A stretch of DNA of 7,348 nucleotides, taken from NCBI GenBank assembly GCA_002314775.1, contig DCHE01000064.1:1-7348 (forward strand), given 5' to 3'. The stretch comes from Lachnospiraceae bacterium UBA1760 (GTDB lineage Bacteria; Bacillota; Clostridia; Lachnospirales; Lachnospiraceae). A model generated the notes under the pieces. That model saw only the letters and a program-made list of their open reading frames with translations. It had not been told where the DNA came from and did no database searches. Positions within the stretch are counted from its first letter, which is position 1, and the number at the start of each line of letters is the position of its first letter. Made by a program: the position numbers and the translations under genes. Positions 1 through 7,151 of the stretch are shown one piece after another.

Positions 1-2447
1 ATACAATGGGTAAATATCATCCACACGGAGACAGTTCGATTTATGAGGCTTTGGTTAAGCTTGCTCAGGACTGGAACACAAGATATCCACTTGTAGATGG
101 TCATGGAAATTTTGGTTCTATGGATGGAGATGGCGCTGCTGCCATGCGATACACAGAAGCAAGACTTACAAAGATGTCTATGGAGATGGTTGCAGATATC
201 GGTAAGGATACAGTAGATTTCATTCCTAACTTTGATGAGACAGAGAGTGAGCCAACAGTACTCCCAAGCCGTTATCCAAATCTTCTTGTAAATGGTACAA
301 CAGGTATCGCAGTAGGTATGGCTACCAATATTCCACCTCACAACCTAAGGGAGGTTATCGGAGCTGTTGTTAAGATGATTGACAATAGAATCGAGGAGGA
401 CAGAGCTACTGATATTGAGGAAATAATGGAAATTATAAAAGGACCTGATTTCCCAACAGGAGCTGAAATCCTTGGACGTGCTGGTATAAATGAAGCCTAC
501 AGAACAGGTAGAGGAAAGATTAAGGTTAGAGCCGTATCTGAGATTGAGCCAATGCCAAATGGAAAGCAGAGAATTGTAGTAACAGAGCTTCCATATATGG
601 TTAACAAGGCAAATCTGATTAAGAATATAGCTGACCTTGTAAAGGATAAAAAGATTGATGGTATCACTGATCTTCGTGATGAATCATCAAGAGAAGGAAT
701 GAGAATTGTTATTGAGCTTAGAAAGGATTGTAATCCTAACATTCTTCTCAATAATTTATATAAGCATACTCAGCTCCAGGATACATTTGGAGTTATTATG
801 CTGGCTCTTGTTAACAATGAGCCTAAGGTACTTAACCTTGTTGAGATGCTTGAGTGTTATCTTAAGCACCAGGAGGAGGTTGTTACCAGAAGAACAAGAT
901 ATGATTTAAATAAGGCTGAGGAAAGAGCACATATTTTAAAGGGATATCTTATAGCTCTTGATAATATTGACGAGGTAATCAGAATAATCAGAGCTTCTAA
1001 TTCGGTAGCAGATGCAAAGCTTTCTCTGATGGAGAGATTTGCGCTTTCTGAGGCACAGGCTCAGGCTATTGTTGATATGAAGCTTCGTGCTCTTACAGGT
1101 TTAGAGAGAGCTAAGATTGAGGCAGAGTACAACGAGCTTATGAAGAAGATTGCTGAGTATAAGGCAATTCTTGCAGATAACAAGCTTCTTCTTGGAGTAA
1201 TTAAGAAGGAGATTGAGATAACAGCTGAAAAATTCGGCGATGACAGAAGAACAAAGATTGGTATTAACTTCGAGGATATGACAGATGAGGATCTCATCAA
1301 GGAAGAAAATACTGTCATTACCATGACAAATCTCGGTTATATTAAGAGAATGTCAGTTGAAAACTTCAAGCAGCAGAACAGAGGAGGTCGTGGAATTAAG
1401 GGAATTCAGACCATCGAGGATGATGTAATTGAAGATATTCTTATGACAACAACTCATAATTATATAATGTTCTTCACAAATAAGGGACGAGTTTACAGAC
1501 TTAAGACCTACGAGATTCCAGAGGCTGGACGTACTGCAAGAGGAGTTGCTATTGTAAATCTTCTTCAGCTTGATCCAGAGGAGAAGGTTTCAGCTATTAT
1601 TCCTATACGAGAATATGCTGAAAATAAATATCTCATAATGTGTACCAAGAAGGGTATTATAAAGAAGACTCCTGTAACAGAATACAAAAATGTCAGAAAG
1701 AATGGTCTTAATGCAATAACTATTCGTGAGGATGATGAGCTTATCGAGGTTAAGACAACTGATAATACAAGAGACATTTTCATGGTTACAAGGAATGGTA
1801 TGTGCATAAGATTCAAGGATACAGATGTAAGGTCTATGGGTCGAATGGCTTCCGGTGTTAAGGGTATTACTCTTAAGAAGGACGATGAGGTTATCGGAAT
1901 GCAGATGAACACTCAGGGCGATTCACTTCTTGTAGTATCTGAGAATGGAATGGGCAAGAGAACCTCACTTGAGGAGTTCAAACCACAGTACAGAGGTGGT
2001 ATGGGTCATATCTGCTACAAGGTAACAGAAAAGACTGGAAAGCTTATTGGTGTAAAGGCAGTTACCGATGAACATGAAATTATGATGATTTCATCAGAGG
2101 GAATTGTAATTAGAATTAACTGTAAAACTATAAGTGAAATCGGAAGAAATACCTCCGGTGTTAAGCTTATGAATGTTGATACAGAAAAGAATGTAAAGAT
2201 TGTCAGCATTGCAAAGGTTCGTGAGAGCGAAACTCAGGATGCTATGAAGAGACTTGAGGATGAGGAGCTTGAGAGGGGTGAAATAGAAGGAGAAAATCCT
2301 GAAATAACCGAGATGGCAAACTACTCTGACACAGGAATAGATAAATTATTAGAGGCTGCTAAGGCAGATGAGGATAGTTCAGAGGAAAAATCTGAAGAAG
2401 AGTCTGATGAAGAGTCTGATGATAAAGATTCTTCAGATGAAGAATAA
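1..2447 (+). CDS. gyrA: DNA gyrase subunit A, 5' end cut by window
   Basis: This is the A subunit of the A2B2 gyrase, which breaks and rejoins DNA to introduce negative supercoils. The frame is open from base 3 and lacks roughly the first 73 residues by comparison with E. coli GyrA, so the Met at position 6 is internal. Counting from that Met, KYHPHGDSS (3-11) is the quinolone-pocket helix and RYTE (48-51) carries the catalytic Arg-Tyr pair, Tyr49 matching E. coli Tyr122. NIPPHNLREV is also present. The GyrA box QNRGGRG (457-463) distinguishes it from ParC. About six pinwheel-blade repeats follow, such as TNKGRVYRL, TKKGIIKKT and SENGMGKRT. The last 27 residues are a Ser/Asp/Glu tail. Quinolone positions 83 and 87 are Ser and Glu, as in susceptible Gram-positives. 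The stop lies 14 nt before the next gene. Confidence 0.97.
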   Translation, partial: TMGKYHPHGDSSIYEALVKLAQDWNTRYPLVDGHGNFGSMDGDGAAAMRYTEARLTKMSMEMVADIGKDTVDFIPNFDETESEPTVLPSRYPNLLVNGTTGIAVGMATNIPPHNLREVIGAVVKMIDNRIEEDRATDIEEIMEIIKGPDFPTGAEILGRAGINEAYRTGRGKIKVRAVSEIEPMPNGKQRIVVTELPYMVNKANLIKNIADLVKDKKIDGITDLRDESSREGMRIVIELRKDCNPNILLNNLYKHTQLQDTFGVIMLALVNNEPKVLNLVEMLECYLKHQEEVVTRRTRYDLNKAEERAHILKGYLIALDNIDEVIRIIRASNSVADAKLSLMERFALSEAQAQAIVDMKLRALTGLERAKIEAEYNELMKKIAEYKAILADNKLLLGVIKKEIEITAEKFGDDRRTKIGINFEDMTDEDLIKEENTVITMTNLGYIKRMSVENFKQQNRGGRGIKGIQTIEDDVIEDILMTTTHNYIMFFTNKGRVYRLKTYEIPEAGRTARGVAIVNLLQLDPEEKVSAIIPIREYAENKYLIMCTKKGIIKKTPVTEYKNVRKNGLNAITIREDDELIEVKTTDNTRDIFMVTRNGMCIRFKDTDVRSMGRMASGVKGITLKKDDEVIGMQMNTQGDSLLVVSENGMGKRTSLEEFKPQYRGGMGHICYKVTEKTGKLIGVKAVTDEHEIMMISSEGIVIRINCKTISEIGRNTSGVKLMNVDTEKNVKIVSIAKVRESETQDAMKRLEDEELERGEIEGENPEITEMANYSDTGIDKLLEAAKADEDSSEEKSEEESDEESDDKDSSDEE

Positions 2448-2461
2448 AAGAGGTAGGATTT

Positions 2462-2650
2462 ATGGATGATTTAAAGGAAAGCTTAGGTAATCTCACTAAT
2501 ACCAGTGGAATTGAAAAAGTTCTTTTATCAATAGCATATTGGATTGTCATTTTAATCATAATACTCTTAATCTTCTACGTAGCTGTGCTTACAAGAAAGC
2601 TGATAATATACATTAAAAAAGGTAAAAAGGATAGTGATGATTTTCTATGA
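2462..2650 (+). CDS. Small single-span membrane protein (62 aa), unknown function
   Basis: I do not recognise this short protein. It has a polar N terminus (1-19), one strongly hydrophobic segment of about 24 residues (roughly 20-43, rich in Ile/Leu/Val) and a basic C-terminal tail containing TRK and KKGKK before an acidic end. The positive-inside rule suggests the C terminus is cytoplasmic. An AAGAGGT ribosome binding site lies 7 nt before the ATG. The gene begins 14 nt after gyrA, and its TGA stop overlaps the fumarase alpha start in an ATGA junction, which argues that it is really translated. It could be a small membrane regulator or a scaffold peptide, but nothing in the sequence assigns a role. 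Confidence 0.75.
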   Translation: MDDLKESLGNLTNTSGIEKVLLSIAYWIVILIIILLIFYVAVLTRKLIIYIKKGKKDSDDFL

Positions 2651-3486
2651 GAACTATATTAGCTGAAGAGATAACAGGAGTAGTAAAAAAGATGTGTATA
2701 GATGCCAATCTGTACCTTGCTCCTGATATGGATAAAAGAATTAGAAATGCTGCAAATGAAGAAAAATCAGAGCTTGGCTCAAAAATTTTAGGTCAGTTAG
2801 TTGAAAATCTTGATATTGCAGCCAGTGAGAAAACACCAATTTGCCAGGATACAGGTATGGCTGTGTTCTTTGTTGAGGTTGGCCAGGATGTACACGTTGA
2901 GGGAAGTCTTACAGATGCGATAAATGAGGGAGTAAGACAGGGATATACTGAGGGATATCTGAGAAAATCAGTAGTTTCAGATCCACTCTTGAGAGTAAAT
3001 ACCAAGGACAATACTCCAGCAATTATTCACTACAACATTGTTCCAGGAGATAAGATTTCAATTCTTATTGCACCAAAGGGCTTTGGAAGTGAGAATATGA
3101 GCCGAGTGTTTATGCTTAAGCCTGCTGACGGTGAAGAGGGAGTTAAAAATGCAGTTATTCAGGCTGTAAAGGATGCAGGACCAAATGCCTGCCCTCCACT
3201 CTTTGTAGGAGTAGGTCTTGGAGGAGACTTTGAGCTTGCAGCAATTATGGCAAAGAAGGCACTCACAAGAAACTGCGAGGAAAGATCAAAACTTCCACAT
3301 ATCAAAAAGCTTGAGGAAGAGATTCTGTCAGAAATCAACAAGCTTGGTATTGGTCCAGGAGGACTTGGTGGTTCAACAACAGCTCTTTGTGTTAATATTG
3401 AAACCTACGCAACTCATATTGCAGGTATGCCACTTGCAGTAAATATGTGTTGTCACGTTAACAGACATGTTCACGTAATAGTGTAA
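2647..3486 (+). CDS. fumA: Class I fumarate hydratase, alpha subunit (TtdA/FumA N-terminal-domain type)
   Basis: This is the iron-sulfur half of a two-subunit class I hydro-lyase that interconverts fumarate and L-malate in the cytoplasm. It is 279 residues, the usual length for a separate alpha subunit. Three conserved cysteines likely to ligate the [4Fe-4S] cluster are visible: Cys66 in ICQDTGMAVFF, Cys182 in NACPPLFVGVGLGG and Cys248 in GGSTTALCVN. KGFGSEN (144-150), GPGGLGG (236-242) and a C-terminal HVNRH are further family marks. The start is set by the family-typical MRxIxxxEIT opening. There is no strong nearby ribosome binding site, and the ATG overlaps the upstream TGA, so translation is probably coupled to the 62-aa peptide. 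L-tartrate dehydratase alpha is the main alternative. The beta subunit lies downstream, beyond an unrelated gene. Confidence 0.93.
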   Translation: MRTILAEEITGVVKKMCIDANLYLAPDMDKRIRNAANEEKSELGSKILGQLVENLDIAASEKTPICQDTGMAVFFVEVGQDVHVEGSLTDAINEGVRQGYTEGYLRKSVVSDPLLRVNTKDNTPAIIHYNIVPGDKISILIAPKGFGSENMSRVFMLKPADGEEGVKNAVIQAVKDAGPNACPPLFVGVGLGGDFELAAIMAKKALTRNCEERSKLPHIKKLEEEILSEINKLGIGPGGLGGSTTALCVNIETYATHIAGMPLAVNMCCHVNRHVHVIV

Positions 3487-3521
3487 TATGTCGAATAATA
3501 AAATATTAGAAGGAGAGAGTT

Positions 3522-4559
3522 ATGGGAGAAAACTACAATAATAATTTTCCAAACGATGGTTCATTTCAAGGAATGGACGGCATGAACCAGGGTATGAATA
3601 ACATGAATTATGGCATGGGAGATATGAACCAGGGCGCAAATAACATGAACTATGGCATGGGAGATATGAACCAGGGCATGGGCAATATGAACTATGGCAT
3701 GGGTAATATGAACCAGGGCATGGGCAATATGAACTATGGCATGGGAGATATGAACCAGGGCGCAAATAACATGAACTATGGCATGGGCAATATGAACCAG
3801 GGCATGGGCAATATGAACTATGGCATGAATAATATGAACCAGGGTATGGGCAACATGAATAAGGGCATGGGCGGCATGGCTAAGTCATTTAACCCATTTG
3901 TTGAAGGAATAACAGCTTCAGATTATCTTGCAATCGGAATAAGACCAGTAAGTGTATTTAAGAGGTTAAAGAATAAAAACCAGGGATTAATCTTTGGTGG
4001 TTTTAGTACCTTACTTGGAATAATATATACATTCATTGGAATGATATTATTCCTTATGATATCAGATTATGGTGATTATCTTGATCTTTATGATGAATCA
4101 GTCATTGGCTATTTATTTAAGGGACTATTCAAGATGATCTTTGTTCTTTGTATTATAGCAGCAGTTAAAGCAGTAATTTATATGATTTCATCTAAAATAG
4201 GTGGCTCAGTCACGGGTACCTTCTTTGAGATGTTAAATATCTCTGGAGCTGTAACCTCTATGCTAGGAGCTATTATCTTTGTGATATACTTTGTGGCTGG
4301 ACTTACGATGAATGGTTCAATTAAAGATGCAAAATTCCTGATAATTTGCTTTTATATGATAATTATTACAGCATTTGTAATGATAATACTGGTTGCATAT
4401 AATGGATATAATATCTTTAGTGAGTTAGAGGGAGATAAGGCTGTAATAAGTTTTATAATATCAACAGTAATACACTTAATCTTCTATATCATTTTAATTT
4501 ATATCCTTTTAGACAATGCTAGTTCAGATGTGGCCATGATAGTGAAGAGTTTATATTAA
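3522..4559 (+). CDS. Met/Asn/Gly heptad-repeat membrane protein, Yip1-like C-terminal domain
   Basis: This 345-residue protein has two distinct parts. Residues 1-20 are Asn-rich and lead into fourteen tandem heptads (21-118) of pattern MN[YQK]G[MA][GN][NDG], with no secondary-structure signal and likely disordered. After a linker (GITASDYLAIGIRPVSVFKR) there are about five hydrophobic segments, near 156-180, 199-222, 241-262, 271-292 and 308-330. An acidic Tyr/Asp loop (181-192) lies between the first two. The overall shape resembles Yip1-family proteins of Firmicutes that carry variable N-terminal extensions, but that is a resemblance judged by eye. The start is supported by AGAAGGAGAG close upstream. 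The gene sits between the two fumarase subunit genes, 35 nt after alpha and 61 nt before beta. Its function is unknown. Dense methionines allow a metal-binding or oxidant-sink idea, unproven. Confidence 0.85.
   Translation: MGENYNNNFPNDGSFQGMDGMNQGMNNMNYGMGDMNQGANNMNYGMGDMNQGMGNMNYGMGNMNQGMGNMNYGMGDMNQGANNMNYGMGNMNQGMGNMNYGMNNMNQGMGNMNKGMGGMAKSFNPFVEGITASDYLAIGIRPVSVFKRLKNKNQGLIFGGFSTLLGIIYTFIGMILFLMISDYGDYLDLYDESVIGYLFKGLFKMIFVLCIIAAVKAVIYMISSKIGGSVTGTFFEMLNISGAVTSMLGAIIFVIYFVAGLTMNGSIKDAKFLIICFYMIIITAFVMIILVAYNGYNIFSELEGDKAVISFIISTVIHLIFYIILIYILLDNASSDVAMIVKSLY
3582..3875 (+). repeat. Fourteen in-frame 21-bp tandem repeats encoding MN[YQK]G[MA]x[NDG] heptads
   Basis: The repeat block is exactly 14 x 21 bp with no frame break. 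Units alternate mostly between MNYGMGD/N and MNQGMGN or MNQGANN, so the working period is 42 bp (14 residues). Within it, bases 3603-3728 and 3729-3854 form a head-to-tail 126-bp duplication with about seven mismatches by eye and two amino-acid differences. Because the unit is a multiple of three, gain or loss of copies would change protein length without a frameshift. Confidence 0.95.
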
Positions 4560-4620
4560 AGAAAAATAAAAACGCGAGGCATTTTGCGAGCGTTAATTAA
4601 ATTTTTGAAAGAGTGATAGT

Positions 4621-5175
4621 ATGGAAAAACGTATAACAGCCCCAATCGATAAAAATACAGTAAAGGATTTAAAGGCTGGTGACTATGTATATATTACAGG
4701 TACTATATACACAGCAAGAGATGCAGCGCATAAAAGAATGTATGATTCTCTGATGAGTGGAGAGGATATTCCGATTGATTTAGATGGAAATATCATCTAT
4801 TATCTTGGACCAACTCCAGCAAAGGAGGGTCAGGTTATCGGTTCTGCAGGACCAACAACCTCGAGCAGAATGGATAAATACACTCCACTTATTCTCAGCA
4901 AGGGTCTTAATGGAATGATTGGAAAGGGAAAGAGAAGTGCTGAGGTAATTGATGCAATGAAGAAGAACCAAGCAGTGTACTTTGCCGCAGTTGGAGGAGC
5001 AGGAGCTCTTCTCTCTAAATGCATTAAGGAAGCAGAAGTCGTTGCCTACGACGATCTTGGAACAGAAGCCATAAGAAAGCTTTATGTTGAAGATTTTCCG
5101 TGTATAGTAGTAATTGACTGTGAGGGCAATAATTTGTATGAAACTGCAGTATCAGATTTCCTTGCAAATAATTAA
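4621..5175 (+). CDS. fumB: Class I fumarate hydratase, beta subunit (TtdB/FumA C-terminal-domain type)
   Basis: This is the second half of the two-subunit [4Fe-4S] fumarase and pairs with the product of 2647-3486. It is 184 residues, normal for a separate beta subunit. Family motifs are clear: TARDAAHKRM (31-40), the substrate-binding GPTTSSRMD (77-85), IGKGKRS (100-106), YFAAVGGAGAL (120-130) and GTEAIRKLYVEDFP (147-160). An upstream GAAAGAG gives a modest ribosome binding site about 7 nt from the ATG. Fumarase and L-tartrate dehydratase beta subunits look alike, so substrate is assigned by likelihood. The symbol here denotes the beta subunit, not the E. coli FumB isozyme. The unusual point is separation from the alpha gene by the 345-aa repeat protein. 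Confidence 0.93.
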   Translation: MEKRITAPIDKNTVKDLKAGDYVYITGTIYTARDAAHKRMYDSLMSGEDIPIDLDGNIIYYLGPTPAKEGQVIGSAGPTTSSRMDKYTPLILSKGLNGMIGKGKRSAEVIDAMKKNQAVYFAAVGGAGALLSKCIKEAEVVAYDDLGTEAIRKLYVEDFPCIVVIDCEGNNLYETAVSDFLANN

Positions 5176-5300
5176 AGTTCAAAAAAAGACACATTAAAAC
5201 GATATAATTTGGATAATGATAATATTTACGTCTTTTTAAGTTATAAAATATATAGTAAATTTTAATCACTCCCAAAATATGTAGTTTATAAAAATATGAA

Positions 5301-5334
5301 AGAGCTTTATGACTTGTCATAAGGCTTTTTCTTT
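5301..5334 (+). terminator. Hairpin plus T-run downstream of the fumarase beta gene
   Basis: AGCTTTATGAC (5303-5313) pairs with GTCATAAGGCT (5316-5326) with a single G-T wobble, giving an 11-bp stem. Sterically, the innermost pair probably opens to form a four-base loop. The run TTTTT (5326-5330) then CTTT follows. This has the form of a Rho-independent terminator for the upstream gene run. It lies only about 45 nt before the next start codon, so it could instead act as a leader attenuator if that gene's promoter is upstream of the hairpin. Confidence 0.75.
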
Positions 5335-5378
5335 AGTAAAAGGAAAGATTCCGGTAATTTAGAAAGAAGGAATGAGGT

Positions 5379-7055
5379 ATGAGTAAAAAGAAGGTAGTTG
5401 TCGATAGTGACAATGTGGTTGAGGTTGTTGATAAATATGATCCAAAGAGGATTAAGAGAAATATTATAGTTACTCTCGTAATGCTAGTAATAGCAGGAGG
5501 ACTTTATTATCTATCTACGCCAGCTATTAATTTTCAGAATCAGGGCTTCTGTATGTTTGTTGCATTTACTATATTATTAATAGGAGCAATAACTGGTATA
5601 AAAGCCGATACAAATGGAAAAAATATTGACGTAAAGATTAGAAAAGGAAGATTTTCAAAGCTATTTCTTGTAATTGGATGTGTGGGAATTATTGGAACCA
5701 TTTTGATGGAGATTATTTCTTCGCCACTATTTAATTCAAGAAAATATGCCTCATTGATTAATATCGAGGAGAGCAGCTTTACTGATGATATTCCTGAGAG
5801 TGAGACTGTTGATAACATTGCAATTATGGATACAGAAACTGCGAAGATTATCGGTAACAGAACAATTGGTTCTCTTTCAGATGTTGTAAGCCAGTATGAG
5901 GTGAGCGACGAATATACAACAATTGATTTAAATGGCAAGCCAATGAAGGTTGCAAGTCTTGAGTATGTAGGATTTTTCAAGTGGTACAACAACAAAGCTT
6001 CAGGAATTCCTGGCTACGTGCTTGTTGACCCGGTATCAAATGAAGCGAAATACGTAAAGCTTAATACACCAATTAAGTACACAAAATCAGCATATTTTAA
6101 TCAGAACCTTGAGAGACATGTTCAGCTTCAGTACCCAACAGCAATCTACGAGGGATACTATTTTGAGATAGACAATGAGGGAAATCCATATTATATATGT
6201 CCAGTTTTAAAGTCAAACGCAGGTTTATTTGGAGCAAAGGACGTAAAGGGAGTTGTAATCTGTGATCCTTGCACTGGTAACTCAGAGTATTATTCAGTTG
6301 GAAATGTACCAACCTGGGTGGACAGAGTATATGACGGCGAGCTTGTAACTCAGAAATACGACTGGTACGGAAGCTACAGCGGAGGCTTTTGGAACAGTGT
6401 AATTGGAAATAAGGGCTGTAAGAAGACAACTGATGATTATGGTTACAAGGTTATGAACAATGACGTTTGGGCATACACTGGCGTAACCTCAGTAAACAGT
6501 GACCAGTCAAATATCGGATTTGTTATGATGAATCTTAGAACAGGCGAGAGCAAGTACTATCCTGTAACAGGAGCAGAGGAATTCTCGGCAATGTCTTCTG
6601 CAGAGGGTCAGGTTCAGAACCTTGGATATAAGGCATCATTTCCATCTCTTATAAATGTTTCTGGAACACCAACCTACATTATGGCACTTAAGGATAACAG
6701 TGGACTTGTGAAGATGTACGCTCTTGTAAATGTTGAAAAGTACAATATTGTAGCAACAGGTAATACTCAGAATGAAGCACTTAAGTCATACAAGTCTTTA
6801 CTTAAGCAGTATAATGCAGCTGGAGGTACAACAGTAATTGATGACGAAGTGACAGAAGCTATAACAGTAGAAAGCATTCAGTTTATAGCTGTAGAGGGAG
6901 ATACAGTAGTTTACATAACTGCGACAGATGGCAGAGTGTTTAAGCAGAAGTTCTCTGAGGATGAAGGTCTTATTCTTATTAAGACTGGTGACGAGGTAAG
7001 CATTACCTACGAAAAAACGGACGAGAAGATTATAAATATAATTTCACATGAATAG
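5379..7055 (+). CDS. Three-span membrane protein with large repeat-containing extracytoplasmic domain, unknown function
   Basis: This 558-residue protein starts after AAGAAGG placed 8 nt upstream of the ATG. A short charged N terminus is followed by basic KRIKR (23-27) and membrane segments at about 28-46, 57-74 and 94-113. The loop at 75-93 is basic. The positive-inside rule places the 445-residue C-terminal part outside the membrane. That part carries a repeated motif of form G[YVF]V[LIM]x[DN]xx[ST]x[EN]xxYxx[LV]: residues 212-228, 291-307 and 380-396, with a degenerate copy near 442-458. Each copy is preceded by an aromatic-rich strand, suggesting beta-sheet repeats. No catalytic motif is evident. 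The C terminus (495-558) looks like a further small beta domain. It appears to be its own transcription unit, between two terminator-like hairpins. I cannot name a family. Confidence 0.85.
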   Translation: MSKKKVVVDSDNVVEVVDKYDPKRIKRNIIVTLVMLVIAGGLYYLSTPAINFQNQGFCMFVAFTILLIGAITGIKADTNGKNIDVKIRKGRFSKLFLVIGCVGIIGTILMEIISSPLFNSRKYASLINIEESSFTDDIPESETVDNIAIMDTETAKIIGNRTIGSLSDVVSQYEVSDEYTTIDLNGKPMKVASLEYVGFFKWYNNKASGIPGYVLVDPVSNEAKYVKLNTPIKYTKSAYFNQNLERHVQLQYPTAIYEGYYFEIDNEGNPYYICPVLKSNAGLFGAKDVKGVVICDPCTGNSEYYSVGNVPTWVDRVYDGELVTQKYDWYGSYSGGFWNSVIGNKGCKKTTDDYGYKVMNNDVWAYTGVTSVNSDQSNIGFVMMNLRTGESKYYPVTGAEEFSAMSSAEGQVQNLGYKASFPSLINVSGTPTYIMALKDNSGLVKMYALVNVEKYNIVATGNTQNEALKSYKSLLKQYNAAGGTTVIDDEVTEAITVESIQFIAVEGDTVVYITATDGRVFKQKFSEDEGLILIKTGDEVSITYEKTDEKIINIISHE

Positions 7056-7061
7056 TATTTG

Positions 7062-7111
7062 CGTCAGGCATCAGAAAGGTATTATTATCAAAATGATGCC
7101 TGACGATTTTT
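7062..7111 (+). terminator. Strong Rho-independent terminator after the 558-aa gene
   Basis: CGTCAGGCATCA (7062-7073) is perfectly complementary to TGATGCCTGACG (7094-7105), a 12-bp GC-containing stem with a 20-nt AT-rich loop, followed by ATTTTT (7106-7111). It begins 7 nt after the stop codon and separates the protein gene from the tRNA promoter. Confidence 0.93.
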
Positions 7112-7122
7112 GTAAAAAATTA

Positions 7123-7151
7123 TTGACAAGAGGAAGTATATTTGATATTCT
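7123..7151 (+). promoter_or_regulatory. Sigma-A-type promoter for tRNA-Ser
   Basis: A perfect -35 box TTGACA (7123-7128) is separated by 17 nt from TATTCT (7146-7151), a 4/6 match to TATAAT, and TGA directly upstream of that box supplies an extended -10 motif. Transcription would begin near 7158, giving a leader of about 65-70 nt before the mature tRNA, to be removed by RNase P. Its position just after a terminator and before a stable RNA gene supports the call. Confidence 0.85.

Noticed and set aside
540..1912. Several open frames of 60-115 codons on the minus strand within gyrA, and similar ones in other genes
   Set aside because: All lie opposite or out of frame with strongly conserved coding sequence, are Ser/Ile/Leu-rich as expected of antisense translations, and lack ribosome binding sites.
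3458..3487. TTAACA (3458-3463) and TGTAAT (3482-3487) with an 18-nt spacer, a possible promoter for the repeat protein gene
   Set aside because: The -10 lacks the critical A at its second position, and the site overlaps the fumarase alpha coding end. A chance match is likely in AT-rich DNA.
3520..3765. Minus-strand open frame rich in Cys, Pro and Ser repeats (PCHSSY, CPCPGSY)
   Set aside because: It is the complement of the 21-bp repeat array on the + strand. Any repeat whose length is a multiple of three yields an open repetitive antisense frame, and no ribosome binding site or homology supports it.
4571..4605. AACGC/GCGTT inverted repeat followed by a short T-run before the fumarase beta gene, a possible terminator
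   Set aside because: The outer stem is only five pairs, the inside is poorly paired, and the T-run begins about seven bases after the stem. It is too weak to call, and it does not rule out read-through from the repeat protein gene.
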